Shown one piece after another: positions 34,198-46,124 of a stretch of DNA of 64,000 bases. Position 1 is the stretch's first letter, and each line of letters begins with the position of its first letter. The notes below the pieces were generated by a model. It was not told the origin of the DNA and searched no databases. It was given only the letters and a program-made list of their open reading frames with translations. This stretch comes from Juglans regia (Eukaryota > Streptophyta > Magnoliopsida > Fagales > Juglandaceae): the NCBI RefSeq assembly GCF_001411555.2, contig NC_049904.1, positions 25,619,370 through 25,683,369 of the forward strand, written 5' to 3'. A program made the position numbers and the translations under genes.

Positions 34198-37100
34198 TGT
34201 GTTCCCCCCAACCTCCGCTTGGGATGGACCATAGACTTAGAGCATCAGGACATGTAACACAAGGTTACATACCCCCGTATATGACAGTTAGTATGCAATG
34301 CATCCTATAAGTGCAACTAACAAAATGCAATATTCGCAGCGGATTAATGGTGAAAATATGAGTTATGCTAGAATAACTAAAAACATCCCAATGCATTAAT
34401 GACCATCATAGGTTCAAAACTAAGTAATAGCATAAGCTAAACATAAAAGTCTCCAAAGTTAAATCAATCGCTTCATGCGTTCTAGAGCATGAAGGACTAG
34501 TGCTATAAACATAAGGATCAAGTCCAGTCTTTTCTTGAGGTCTGGCTCCTCTTCAATCAGTCAGATCCAGCCCTCCATCTAGTCCGTCATCCTCCAATCC
34601 TGACATAGCTTCTATCATTCCGAGTGGAATGATAGTGGGTCCACAAGGGGTAAGATTTATTTGAAATCTTAGTAAGTTAAATAACCAACATGCACAAAGA
34701 TAAATTATGCATGAAGAATGATAAATATGAATTGCAGAAAAATCTGTGTGTCTTTCATCTTGATTCCTTAACATTTTCAGAAAAATTGAGACACATTTTT
34801 TCTTTCAGAGAACATTTTCACTTTACTGGCAAAAACATAATTTCATCATAACATTTCATCATTATTAGCAATTCATATTTAATTGTAACATCATAACGTG
34901 TGGTATCGTCACAGTTCTCCATGTGTACTGCGAGTACCTGTTGGTGACCGTAGTACAACTCACATTGAAACTACGTTGTCTACAGACTCGTTCTCAATGC
35001 ATTGGTAATATAACATACATCTAGGGGTGTAAACTCAAACCGAAAAACCGATCCAGACCGGACCGATTTTACCAGTTTTGAACCGGTTCGGTCCGGAACC
35101 GGTTTTTAAAATGTAAAAACCGGCCGGTTCCAGTCCGGAGTTCCGGTTTCGGGATTTTTTTGGCCCGGACCGGACCGGTCGATTAAAAAAAATAAAAAAT
35201 AATATTTTTATATATAAGTTTTTTACAAAATATTTTATATATATTAAATATTAATATATATAAGTTTTATATATAATGTATAATTATAAATTTTTATCTG
35301 AAATTTTATATATAATATATATTCATATATGAAATAATTTCTTATTATAATTTATAAATTATTACATAAAATATTAATACTAAATCACTAAAAGTTTATA
35401 ACTAATACTAATATATAACTTATAACTATACCAATAGTATAATATTAATACTATTATATAGTCTAATATATTAATAAAACTATAAAACAGTTTTTTTTTA
35501 AATCAATTTTTTTTTTATAAACAAAATTTTAATGACAATTTGTGAAACTTACATTTAAAAAAAACAGGAAAACCGGACCGGACTGGAAATCGGTAAAATT
35601 GGAAGTACTGGTTTAGGAGGGTAACCGGTGCGTAATCGGTTTTGAAAAATACAAAATCGGTACATACCGGTTCAGTCCTAAATTTTATCCAAAACCGGAC
35701 CGAACTGGACCGGTTACACCCCTACATACATCATAACATTATATAACATGTGCACGCACCAGTATTAGGTGTCATAACATTTAACTTTGCTCCGGCGTCT
35801 TTTAAAAAGATCCCATTCTAAACCCGTTGACTGTTCTTCGTCAACCCAGGGGTTACCACTTCAGAGTGAAAAAAGAAGTTCCACTAGGATAATTCCCCAT
35901 CCTAGCCTTTGGGGTCGTGAGAAAATTATTTTTCATGCTATGTTGAAAAATGTATTTCATGACATGTGCATATGTAGCAAGCTTTCCATGTGAAAATGAA
36001 GTTTATATTTATAGATGCAATATGCTAAAATGGTAAAAATATTACATATCATGTAAGTATGCATTCAATGTGTCATATAGCATGATATTTTTATGGTCAA
36101 AATGACAATTGAAACATGAATGTGACATTTATCAATAAATCATAAATAACTTATCAATGTGTATGTCAGAGTCCAACTTATAAACTTTCTAAGTTTGAAA
36201 AAATCGTAGCTTCTGAAATCAAATTCATACTAAGCTAGGATTTAAACCTCTAAGGAAGATGTTCATAATCAAAGGGTTCAAAAATGGGTATTTACAAAAA
36301 TACCTCTAAACTTACAAAAATCGCCACCAACGCTCTAAGTCTTCACTATTTGTAAACAGTCCTCAAATTTAACCAAACATCACGAACCTCATATTTTTGA
36401 TATTCTAAAACCATCTATACACTTAGAATTGTAAAACTCAAAGTGGAACTAGGTCAAATAATTCCAACCCATGGCATGCACTCTAGTCGATGCTTAAGTA
36501 TGATTTCAACTATTGATCTCTATGAATGCATGCTTACACAATTTTCTTTAATCACAAACAATCACTATAATCCTTAAATATATGGTAAAGGCAAATTCTT
36601 TAGTGAGCAAGTTCATCCCAACACTTAATCATGACTAAAAACCTTAAATCTTCATTAGTCCTTCATTATCAAGCTTAGTGTTCCTAGTGAAATCACAAAG
36701 GCATGCTTTCAAAATTCACCCAAAATATGTATTTTCGTTCTTATCCCAATCAGAAGGTTTCTAAATGCTTAATCATCAAGCCTAGGTGGAATAATAAAAC
36801 TTTATGCCTTAATCTCAAACTTAAAACCATGCATGCTTTGATGATCAAAATAAGATAGAATTAAAACCTATCATGGCATGCTTCTAATAAAAAATCAAAC
36901 CTTTCATGATCATTCTAAGACATCAATAAATCATATAAAAATATGCTAAGATATGCCATAACTAAAATTTCCACTGAAAACAATTTAAACACTTAAATCA
37001 TTCTTAATGAACCCGATTTTGAATCAAGCATGGTAACATTTTTCTAAATTCATCAAAAAATCACTCCAACACTTAAAGTCACAACTTGGAATCTAAACTA

Positions 37101-39477
37101 AGATCTAGGGCATGAATACTTACAAATTTCGTAGCCCACTCAAACTCCTAGCACAAGAACTCACAATAACTCCAAGAACACTCAAGCAGACATACCTTTC
37201 GGTTTCTCTCAAAACTAAGGAGGAAGATGGCTCTCAATACTCAAGTGGGAATTGGAGATGAGTTGTGGAGGAAATAAGGGGTGGAAGAGCTTTTTATAGG
37301 TGGCCAAGGGGGTGGAGACGTTGGCCTAAGTCCATGGTGATTGGATGAGATGGTTGGTGGTGTAAGGGGTTGAATTTTCAGATTGCATTACATTACCTTG
37401 TGTCACTTGTGTAGAACAAAATAGTGCCCTAAATGACCATGATTTAATCAATACAGGTGCTACATTGAACCTAAGGGTGCTGGTCAAGTTGTGGTACAAA
37501 AGAAATAGAAGAAACACCAACAAAAACCAACCATAGGGCTGACGGATTCAAAGTGGTTTTCTTTGGGCAGATTTGATCATTCTCTTTACTCATCTTCCTG
37601 ACTCATCATCATGGCTTATTTGTGCAGGTACAAGGTCACTTCTTGAAGACTTTTTCAGGTGATAGAAGGTGGAGGGCTGGCTTCCATGTGATCATGAAGG
37701 TGCAGCACAGAGAAAATGATGCAAATGAGGGTGGTTGCTGAAATGGAGTTGTGCACAAAAGCCGATTTTAGTGCCTTCTTTGGGTGGAAAAACCTGGTCA
37801 AAGACTCATGATGTCCATGAGGGACTCTTGGGGATGGGGTGGTGCTGGAGGTTGTGTGGGCTGGTGTCTCAGCCATGGGCAGATGGGTGGTTGAAACTCT
37901 ACCAATTCAGTTCCAACTCAACTAGTCTTTTGGGTGCAATCAGTTTTTGTTTTTGGCTTTGTTTTTTAAACCAAATTTCATCCAAGGTTTGGTCTGGATT
38001 TAAAGGGATTACATGAGGTATTTAAGGACCATAGTGCCCTTGAGAAAAAGGCACCAAAAGATTGGGTTTAAGGGCAAAACTGTCCATTGCATACAAAGTG
38101 CACACATGTGTGCCGATTGGTGTAGTTTGGGGTTTGATATGTCATTTATTCTAATGACATGTGCAGAGGTTTATTTAGGGTCCTAATATGATCTATAAAT
38201 TATATAATTGAATAATGAAACAAGAAAATTTCATTTCAAAAAGGCTAAAAAGATTAATAAAGAATATTAAACTCTAAAACATGGCTTAAAGATCACTAAT
38301 CATGGGTAAGTTGATTAATGGTCTTAACCTAATTTTAAAACATAATTTGGGTACTTAGAGCATGACATGGGCTTGAGAAAACCCATGGAATGGTATATTG
38401 GGCTTCTAATTCGAAGAGTGAAATAGAACAAAACAAGACTTTGGGCCTTGTGGGCTTAAAAGGGCCATGAGTGTGTGGGTTAATGGTCCAAGGGCTTTTG
38501 GGTTTGAGTGAATGGGGTCCTTGTTTCCAGATTTTGAGGGATTGAAAGTGGTCTCAAAATCCACAAAGATGGGGTTTGAAAAGATTACCTTGACATAATT
38601 GGGCCATAGGTCAAATCTATACCAAGCTTGGCCCAAACGCCTTATGCTTTCCTCAAACTTGGGCCAAAGCTAGCCTACCAAGTCTTGCACTCCTATGAGG
38701 CTTGTAGGTGGGCTTGGTTGTGAGTTATTGAATGGACCTTATGTCCAGATTTGAGAGCCCATCTAAGGCGTCAAAGGCCTACCAAGTTTGGGTCCAAAAT
38801 ACAAGTCTTTCTAAGGTTGGGCTAAAGGCCTTCACTCTCACCAAGTTAGCCCCCCAAAGGCTTCAAGCCTTCTATGCCTTGGCTTAACTTCTAAGGTTCT
38901 ACATGAAAGGCCTAAAACTTTATATCTTCCAAGTTGGGCCTAAGGCTTTTTAACATCTTATTCTTAGCCCATCATCACATCCTTAGAGAATTAGAGGCCT
39001 AAAGTCTTATGTTCATTAAGTAAAGCCTAGTGTCCATCAAGTTGGGCCTAATGCCTTAGTGACTCTCCTAAGCCTTTATATTCAAAAAACTTGAGCCCTT
39101 AATAAACCACTGTTTCGGCCTTCTCCAAATTCATCAAATACTTCACCCAAATTAATTAGTCCATTAAGGTGGCAAAATCTCCAATATGGCACTTGTCATT
39201 CTAACATTGGCCTCTTGGCACTTTTCCTCAAAATAAAGCACTAAAAATTTTCCAAAATAATATACTAACCAATCAAGCTCAAAAAATTTCATTTTTCCTC
39301 AAAAATAAATATTGCATTAGAATCTTCTAATAATTATTCTAAACCTAAAGTATACGACGTTTTTACTAACTCAAGTATCCAAAATTGTTCTTATTCTAGA
39401 ATAGCTCAACTCCTAATTAACTAGGATTAAGGCTACTAAGGTCATGGCCTAAGAAGCTTTTTAGGCAGGGTGTTACA
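34198..39477 (-). repeat. 5' LTR of the large Gypsy element, carrying a hAT MITE
   Basis: Without the MITE at 35022-35724 it is about 4569 bp, slightly longer than the partner. It holds the unbroken site for the Copia insertion (CATGGTAACATTTTTC near 37030). Conversely the partner LTR shows the unbroken site for the MITE near 23405. Open stretches at 37655-38636 lie in LTR sequence and show no domain. Confidence 0.88.
35022..35724. mobile_element. hAT MITE, 703 bp, with ACCGGTT-rich subterminal regions
   Basis: CATACATC at 35014-35021 and 35725-35732 is a perfect 8-bp duplication. The ends TAGGGGTGTAA and TTACACCCCTA are perfect 11-bp inverted repeats. Both subterminal regions are crowded with ACCGGACCG, CCGGTTC and related motifs; the centre is an AT-rich block of about 350 bases. 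It has no coding capacity, so a hAT transposase must have moved it in trans. The other LTR lacks it. Confidence 0.95.
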
Positions 39478-40762
39478 GGTCGCCTCCACAAGGGATCACA
39501 TGGAGTTGCCTTGGGAAGTATAGAAGAAGGTGATTGAAATTCCAGCAATTGGGAACTAGGTGAATCATGTAGGTCCCTTAGGGCCAAAGTGGGCCAAAGA
39601 GATATTTGAGTACATAGAAGGCGGCATGCTTCTGCAAGGGAAAGAGGCAGCAAGGAAAGTGAGAATGAATACGATGCAGTTCATCAGAATTGATGGAGTT
39701 TTGTATAAGAAGGGTTTCGTGGCTCCCTTGCTAAGGTGCATCTCACCTACGGAAGCACAATATGTCTTGGCAAGGATACACGAGGGCATCTGCCGCAACC
39801 ACTCTGGCAGGAAGGCCTTAGCAAGAAAAGCTCTCAGGGCAGGATACTATTGGCCCAACGCTTTAAGGGATGCTAAAATTTTTGCAAATAAGTGTACTTA
39901 ATGCCAGGTCTACACCTCGATCCCACATTGTTCGCCAAAGAAACTACTCTCTATCACTACCCCATGGTCGTTCGCCCAATGGGAAGTCGACTTGGTTGGC
40001 CCCTTTCCGTTTGGGAAAGGCAGGGTAAAACACATAATCGTGGTAGTGGATTATTTCACAAAATGGGCAGAAACAAAGCCCCTCACGCCCATCACAACAA
40101 TGGTTGTGACTAGGTTTCTATGGAAGAATATCATGTGTAGATTCGACATCCCTAATAGCATATTCTCCGACAACGGGAATCAATTCGAATTAGACCATTA
40201 TAGAGAATGGTGCCGAGAGTTGGGCATCCAAGTAAAGTACTTATCACCAGGGCACCCACAATCAACCGAACAAGCAGAATCAACAAACAAATCCTTGCTG
40301 GGGATATTAAAGAAGAAACTCGGCAACAAGAAATGAGAGTGGGCAGAAGAACTCATAAGGGTCTTATGGGCCTACAAAACGACAATGAAGACCCCAACGG
40401 GCAAAACGCCATTCACTTTGGCATTTGAGAGTGAAGTAGTCGCCCCTGTAGAAGTTGGCTTGCCCACATACCGAACTAGCCATTTCAACCCAACCGACAA
40501 CAAGGAAACGCTTGAAGAGCATCTCGACCTATTAAAAGAGATGATGGAAGAAGTGGAAGTCCAGAACTTCCTCAACAAAAGGAAGGCCAAATGCTATTTC
40601 AACCAACGAGTCAAGCCCATGTCTTTCATGGTTGGCAACTTAGTGCTTAGGGAGACAGGCGTGACAACCCAAGGTGAAGAAAAGCTCGACCCACGATGGG
40701 AAGGCCCTTACATAGTCGTAGCCAGCAACCAGCCAGGTTCCTACCATCTCAAGGACAATTAG
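39478..40762 (+). pseudogene. Tat element integrase
   Basis: The frame resumes after the Gypsy insertion (STRDHMELPWEV). The HHCC zinc region is RIHEGICRNHSGRKALA, then GYYWPNALRDAK and KCT-stop-CQ, a TAA at 39899 between its last cysteines. The core has WEVDLVGPFPFGKG with the first catalytic Asp, VVDYFTKWAETKPL, FSDNGNQFE with the second Asp, and QSTEQAESTNKS with the catalytic Glu. A second stop (GNKK-TGA-EWAEE) falls near 40336. The C-terminal part runs TPFTLAFESEVVAPVEVG to DPRWEGPYIVV and LKDN-stop. Integrase would insert the cDNA; two stops and the broken upstream frame disable it. Confidence 0.93.
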
Positions 40763-40903
40763 GGAAAGGAGTTGTAGCACCCATAGAACGCTAAGCACTT
40801 AAGATGTTTGATCCCTAAGAAGTTACTTCTAAGCATTTATTTTTCTTTCCTGGATGTACGTTTTCAATAAGAGACCAATCAATAAAGCAGATTGAGGTTC
40901 AAG

Positions 40904-41585
40904 TTAGCCACCAATGTCGAGTCTATCTCACGACGCAAGCAAACGGGCGTGGAGGTTAAAAGAGCCCAGTGTTGAGACCCACCAACAATTAGCCACCAGT
41001 GTCGAGTCTAACTCGTGGTGCAAGTAAACAGGCATAAAGGTCAAAAGACCCCACGATTGACCAACAGTTAGCCACCAATGTCGAGTCTAAATCGCGGTGC
41101 AAGCAAATAGGCATGGAGGTCAAAAGACCTCATGACCCACCAACAGTTAGCCACCAGTATCGAGTCTAACTCGTGGTGCAAGTAAACGGGCATGGAGGTT
41201 AAAAGACACTACGACCGACCAATAATTAGCCCCCAGTGGCAAGTCAGTACTTGCGAAGCAAATCAACGGGTGTAGATGTCACACCACCCTACGATCCCAA
41301 AAGTTAGCCATTAGTGTTAAGTCAAAAATCGCAATGCAAATCAAAGGGCATGAAGGTCAAAAGACTCCACGACCCCAAAAATTAGCCACCAGTGTTGAGT
41401 CAATACTCGCGGTGCAAATAAAAAATTAGCCACCAGTGTCAAGTCAGTACTCGCAGTGCAAATCAAAGGGCGTGGAGGTCATAAGACCCCTCGACCCCAA
41501 TAGTTAGCCACCAGCATCGAGTCAATAGTTGCGGTGCAAACCAACAAGCGTGGAGGTCACCAGACCCCACGACTCTGGTTAGAAG
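40904..41585. repeat. Tandem repeat of about 79 bp downstream of Tat pol, nine diverged units
   Basis: The anchor TTAGCCACCAGTGTCGAGTC recurs at 40904, 40989, 41068, 41147, 41226, 41304, 41382, 41426 and 41504. Spacing is 85, 79, 79, 79, 78, 78, 44 and 78. Each unit also carries GGCATGGAGGTCAAAAGAC. Tandem repeats between pol and the 3' LTR are a known feature of Tat elements and a source of satellite DNA. Confidence 0.93.
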
Positions 41586-42629
41586 TTTCAAGTTTAAAGG
41601 CTCGTGGTGCAATCAACGGGCGAAAAGGTCAACACATCAAATGTTCTATTTACAAAACCAAAGGACAAAGTTATCAGTTACAGAAAGGGCCAACCCAAGG
41701 GCCAACATTATCAACCATGATGTAAGTAGCCAGATGCTACTTCTACGATGGTGGAGTCCTATTCTGTTTGGAAGAAGAGGCAGAGCCAGGAAAGGCGTTG
41801 GGCATGGTATTGCACCTTAAGGCATCCCAAATTGGTGCAACACCACATTAGGTTGGAAAGCATTCAAATCCAGCCTCCCCAGGTTGGCCCGAGGGTTTAC
41901 CAACAAATGGGCGGGTAAACGAGCCAACCCAGCCCTGTAGTCAAACTTGAAGGCCCGGTTTCTAACAATCCTAGTGGTGGCCACCTTAGGATGTAGGCGA
42001 ACCAGCCCGCAATTGGTAGAAGCCAATTGAGACTCCAACTCCTTTATCTTTGCCTTCTACTCCTTGTTTGTGGAGTCCAAGCACATAATGGTTGTGTTCG
42101 TCTTCTCCAACTCGGGTTTTCTTATAGGCGGCAAACCATACCTCCAACGTTTTGTAGTTCCTTTGTGCCTTAGACAATTGGAGGTTGAGCTGCCTACGCT
42201 CCTCTAAATGTGATACTTTCACCTCTGACAGCTTGTGGGCGAACTTTTTGTGGTCCTCCTCAGAGGAAGACAATACTTAGGCAGATTCCCAGGAGTGCTG
42301 CTCAGCCTCTGCCTACGACTTTCGAGAGTGGTTAGTGCCTCACTCAGGTGGGATACTTCGGCTCTGGCTGTCGCCCATTTTGACTCAGCCAACTATAGAG
42401 CAAAACGATCACGGGCTTGGAGGGACTGTGCACGAAGCAATTCTCCCCTCAGTTCATACAACTCTTCATGGAGAGACTCGAGGTCGACTTCTAAGGCACG
42501 AATGTGCCCATCAGCTTGATCCAAATAGCACTCAACCTCAATCTTCTTAGCCAAAAGATGCTCCCTCTCTTTTTTGGTGAAGAACCCTTGAATCTGCCTT
42601 TCGTTTTCCAAGTGGGCACGATCATTCAC

Positions 42630-43970
42630 TGTAACACCTCCTTCCTATAGGTTAGAAAAGTCACATGTTTTTCATAAAATAAACTTGGCAAGAGATCTCA
42701 TATTTAATAAATGAAATTAGAATTTATTTCATGAAAAAGATTTGTCTAATAAAATGTCTTCCAAAAACATTAAAAGAATAAACTGAATAAATTTATGACA
42801 TAAAATCAATTTTATTCTAGAAAGTCTGAAACTAAATCAACTGCTCCTTCTAATTCTGGCCTGCCTACTCGTTTTCATCATCCTCACCTGGGTGGTTAAA
42901 AACATGAAAACAAACTAAAATGAGTCGAAAACTCAGCAACAAATCCATCACAACGTAAACATAATAAACATAAGGTTTTCATAAAAGTTTAATGCTGAAA
43001 GCTTAAAAATCTTGACTGTTCATACAGATATTTATGTTATGCATGACTGATTTATCTGCATTAATTGACTAATCTGACTTAACTGACTGGCCAACATACT
43101 TAACCCTGTGTGCGAGGTTGTGCACAGGCCCCACGTCCCGCGGCTGGGAGGGGAGCCACTGATAGTATTCTGGCATACTATGGTGGACCACGCTTGAGTC
43201 TGTGGCTTGCACATCCACCCTGAAATTGAATTGCATTGTCGTAGGCTGGTCAACGCTTTCTTTGGTGGCCAGGAGGTGGTCCGACGGTGATCTTTGTGCA
43301 GGTGGCAATGGCGTGGACGAGCTGGCAACATGGGTGGCTGGCTTGTGGCTCACGGTGGGGAAGAATACTTCCTCTATTTCTGTTCAGTAAAATAGAGTAT
43401 TTCATTGGTGATTTTTCAACAACTGGGCTCACACAAGTCTGGGTAGTGTGGAGTCGCTACGAGGGAATGTGGGTGATGGTGGTTTGCGGCACAATAGGTT
43501 GTGGGGGTATCGGTTTTTACGTGTATGGGTCCTCCTACGGTGGTTCTCGGCATGCAAGTCAGCACATGGTGCTCTAAACGGGGAGCATCATACATGGCAG
43601 GAAAGGCTTCAAGGGAGGTTTGCGGCTTGGAGTTTCCTTTCCATGCAGAAGGGATAAGCGTAATATATATATATATATATATATATAGGTGATTGTGAAT
43701 CAAAAGGAAACCTTGAGGAATAGAGACGTGCATGTGCGTGGGAGGGGAGACGTGCGGGGTGGAGAAACTAATCATAAACTGAGTTAGTTTTCACGGTTTA
43801 AAGTAAATGGGTGTGGGTCTCGGGTTATAGACCTCGACTCAACCTCTAAAAATAATACAACCTGTCTTATAAATTTTTTTCGCGCCAATTCTCACTTAGC
43901 CCATTAGCCTAATTTAGATCCAATAAAATTATCCATAAGTTATCCCTAAATATTGGATCAGGTCGTTACA
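42630..43970. mobile_element. Solo LTR of a Gypsy element, 1341 bp
   Basis: It starts TGTAACACCTCC and ends GGTCGTTACA, and TTCAC flanks both sides (42625-42629 and 43971-43975). No primer site, internal domain or second LTR is present, so it is the product of recombination between two LTRs of an inserted element. It splits the Tat antisense ORF. A TA dinucleotide tract lies at about 43661-43687. Open stretches in 43032-43775 are in LTR sequence and carry no known domain. Confidence 0.92.
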
Positions 43971-44007
43971 TTCACAATCCAAGCCGCTAAGTCATCCACT
44001 CCTTGCA

Positions 44008-44205
44008 CAATACAAAGGCCAAACAAGGTAGCCATTACAATCCAGCAACCAAATACAAAGGCCAAACAAGGTAGCCTCTACAATCCAGAAACCAAATACA
44101 AAGGCCAACCAAGGTAGCCATTACATCCAGCAACCAAATATGAAGGCCAAACAAGGTAGCCATTACAAACTAGAACATCCAACAACCAAATACAAAGGCC
44201 AAACA
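44008..44205. repeat. 43-bp tandem repeat in the Tat antisense region, four to five units
   Basis: TACAAAGGCCAAACAAGGTAG recurs at 44011, 44054, 44097 and 44139 (the last with TGAAGG), with a partial unit near 44190. Units also share CCAGCAACCAAA. It lies just beyond the solo LTR in host Tat sequence. Confidence 0.85.
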
Positions 44206-45762
44206 CAACCAAATACAACAACCAAAGAAGAAGAACATTTACAAATAGAGATAATACCGGGGACAAGAAACCCTTCAAATGTTGAGACATCTCCGCCACG
44301 GGCCCGGAGGAAGAGGGGACAACTGGGCTCCACCCCCTTGGCCCCACTTGCTCCAGTCGCGGCTTGAGTTCCCTCCAAGAAGGAATACACTAAAGGTGCG
44401 AGAGGGGCGGTTGGAATTTCTGGCTTAGACACAAACACACTCTAACCTTCACTTTGGTCCCACTCTAACTCCAATTGGACCGACACCATCGTCCCCTCAT
44501 TTCTCCTCTTCCAAGGATGAGTCACCCCCCTCCAGGGAGTTGAAGAGTCCCCATCACCGCCAAAAGAGGAAGGGGAAGGGGAGATAATAGAGACCATCTC
44601 GATATCCTTGGGCGGGGTCTCGCCCCCCGAGATGTTTGTTGGGAGGGAACTGGGCATGGAATCTTGCCCACTGTAGGCTTCAATAGCTTCAGGCGTGGCC
44701 ACCCCAGACACGCCCATGGAGAAGACATCAAAAATATCTGCAGAAATCTTGCTGACACTAGAAATTTAAGCTGGGGAGAGAAGGGAAGGGAACTCGAAGG
44801 GGGGAGTACCTACTGAACCTGACTCATTCGAAGGCAAGTCAAAATCGAAGGTTGTTGCCAAGTCAACAAAGGCTTTCCCCATGAGCCCATTGAGGTCATG
44901 AAGACCCGATGATGTGGGCGGCGACACCCTCACAAGGGAGGCTTTGGGTGCCTCGCTCCCAGCTGCAACGTTGGAACCAAAAGCCGCAGCCTCTTCTGAT
45001 TCCACTTCCACCTCCAAGGCGGGATCCGTAGTTTCACCCTCGCCGCCTTCACTACGATGAGGCTCTTTTTGGGGATGCTCACTAAACGAAAGAGCATGCC
45101 TTTTTGCCAAACGTGTCACGGCCTTAAGTTTACGCCCCCTGACGTGGGCGCGATCAAGCACCACTAGGAAGCTACGGTCAGGAGTTGCTCAATCCCTAGA
45201 CCACCATCGTTTTCTTTAGCCCAATTAAGGACTATATCAACACAAAAGCACTCTTTATCAATCAGCTCTAACAACAGGCTATTGTCGTCAGGGACTTTAC
45301 CCCAATTCGCATGAACAAGAAAATCTTGAATGTGCCTTTCGGAGGCGGGAAATTCCCAGCCTCCACTAGAGACAAAGAAAAATTTTCTTTGCCATTGTTT
45401 GTCATTAGAGTGGCGGGGCTCAAATGCCGCCAAATGCTGTGAATTGACGGGAAACTACAGATGTTATTTGGGAAGCCAAACGGGTGACAACACCGACAGT
45501 TACCATTCTTTTCAAAGGGAAGAAGCACACGAACCACATTTTTTGGGTTACGACAATAAGTCCGAACCCACACCTTAGTTATGTGGGTTCTTAGCGGGGT
45601 AGAATGAAAGGAAGTTTGATGGGCCACTTACCTATTCGCCGTCCACTTACCCCAAGCTAACGGGGTAAGGTGCCTTCACGCGAAACAAGAAAATATGAAA
45701 TTAATTAATTCTCTTTGAGCTAGCACATAGGAAATTAACGGGATAACTAGAATGGATATTTA

Positions 45763-46124
45763 GGTCCCTTGGTGATAAGCTCACGACTAGTGGACGGGTT
45801 TAGCCCATGGGCCCAAGACTGGGGGATGCATTGTTCAAGAGCCCATGTGACCCACAGGCTTAACCGTGTGATATGATAACTCCGGTAGGTCAGGATTAGT
45901 TATCTCATTCACTTATTACAGAATTACTAGTCCTTATCTATGTGTTCGACACCCCTATAAATAACACATAAATGTAATACTAAATCCCAACTTTTGCTTA
46001 TATACATATATTGAGATCACGTTCCTCTGACTTAGGCATTGGAGCTTTCTTGGGTGACCAGTGCCGCCTTCTCATCTGTTTTAGCTCATCCGAGTAGTTG
46101 GTGGTGTGAAACACATCATTTACA
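45763..46124 (+). repeat. 3' LTR of the Tat element
   Basis: It aligns with 14321-14656: GGTAGGTCAGGATTAGTTATC, CCCCTATAAATAACAC (TATA at 45956-45962), CATATATTGAGATCA, then AGTAGTTGGTGGTGTG and the end CATCATTTACA. About 26 more bases lie near 45830-45870 than in the 5' copy, and many substitutions separate the two, so the insertion is old relative to Copia. The first T of the terminal TG appears changed. Confidence 0.85.

Larger units (their letters stand above)
22583..39477 (-). mobile_element. Large-LTR chromovirus-like Gypsy retrotransposon, minus strand
   Basis: Two long repeats, 22583-31402 and 34198-39477, align from end to end and flank a 2.8-kb interior. On the minus strand LTRs open TGTAACACCC and close GGGGCATCACA or similar. 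A primer site TGGTATCAGAG (34193-34183) matches initiator Met tRNA, and a polypurine tract (AAGGGGGGGAGGA, 31415-31403) precedes the 3' LTR. Flanking GGCCG (22578-22582) and GGTCG (39478-39482) are a target duplication with one change. Without nested inserts the LTRs are about 4.3 and 4.6 kb. The interior holds gag, protease, partial RT and RNase H relics but no integrase. This is probably Tekay/Del type and a non-autonomous deletion derivative. Confidence 0.88.
41800..45630 (-). pseudogene. Antisense ORF region of the Tat element (transposon-associated domain plus coiled coil)
   Basis: Between the tandem repeats and the 3' LTR the open frames lie on the minus strand. Reading leftward: RTYCRNPKNVVRVLLPFEKNG and a PF04195-like part (GWEFPASERHIQDFLVHANW, ECFCVDIVLNWA) at 45627-45164. 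An acidic low-complexity part (45164-44442) follows. After a solo-LTR insertion come coiled-coil heptads rich in Leu/Glu (AHLENERQIQGFF, then LDQADGHIRALEVDLESLHE at 42629-42393; HKLSEVKVSHLEERRQLN at 42273-41986). Antisense ORFs in this position are known from several Tat elements; their function is unclear. Stops and shifts break it here. Confidence 0.72.
14321..46124 (+). mobile_element. Tat-lineage Ty3/Gypsy LTR retrotransposon, interrupted by three large insertions
   Basis: Matching LTRs bound the element (14321-14656 and 45763-46124). On the plus strand the order is protease, reverse transcriptase, RNase H, a second archaeal-type RNase H, integrase, a tandem-repeat tract, and an antisense ORF on the other strand. 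Two RNase H domains, tandem repeats after pol and an antisense ORF together mark the Tat lineage. Once the hAT, large-LTR Gypsy and solo-LTR insertions and their duplicated target bases are removed, about 8.8 kb remains. Gag is largely missing, and stops, a YVDE in place of YVDD and a 260-bp duplication kill the element. No matching 5-bp target duplication flanks it (CATCA left, CTTCC right). Confidence 0.88.

Noticed and set aside
40904..41585. Regular direct repeats that could be taken for a CRISPR array
   Set aside because: Units are contiguous tandem copies without unique spacers, in a plant retrotransposon next to integrase.
43032..43775. Frames of 60-119 codons in both directions
   Set aside because: All fall within the solo LTR; no domain, and LTRs do not code in this family.
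14321..46124. Endogenous pararetrovirus insertion
   Set aside because: All reverse-transcriptase segments are accounted for by LTR elements or LINEs with integrase or endonuclease neighbours; no viral movement or coat protein motif was seen.
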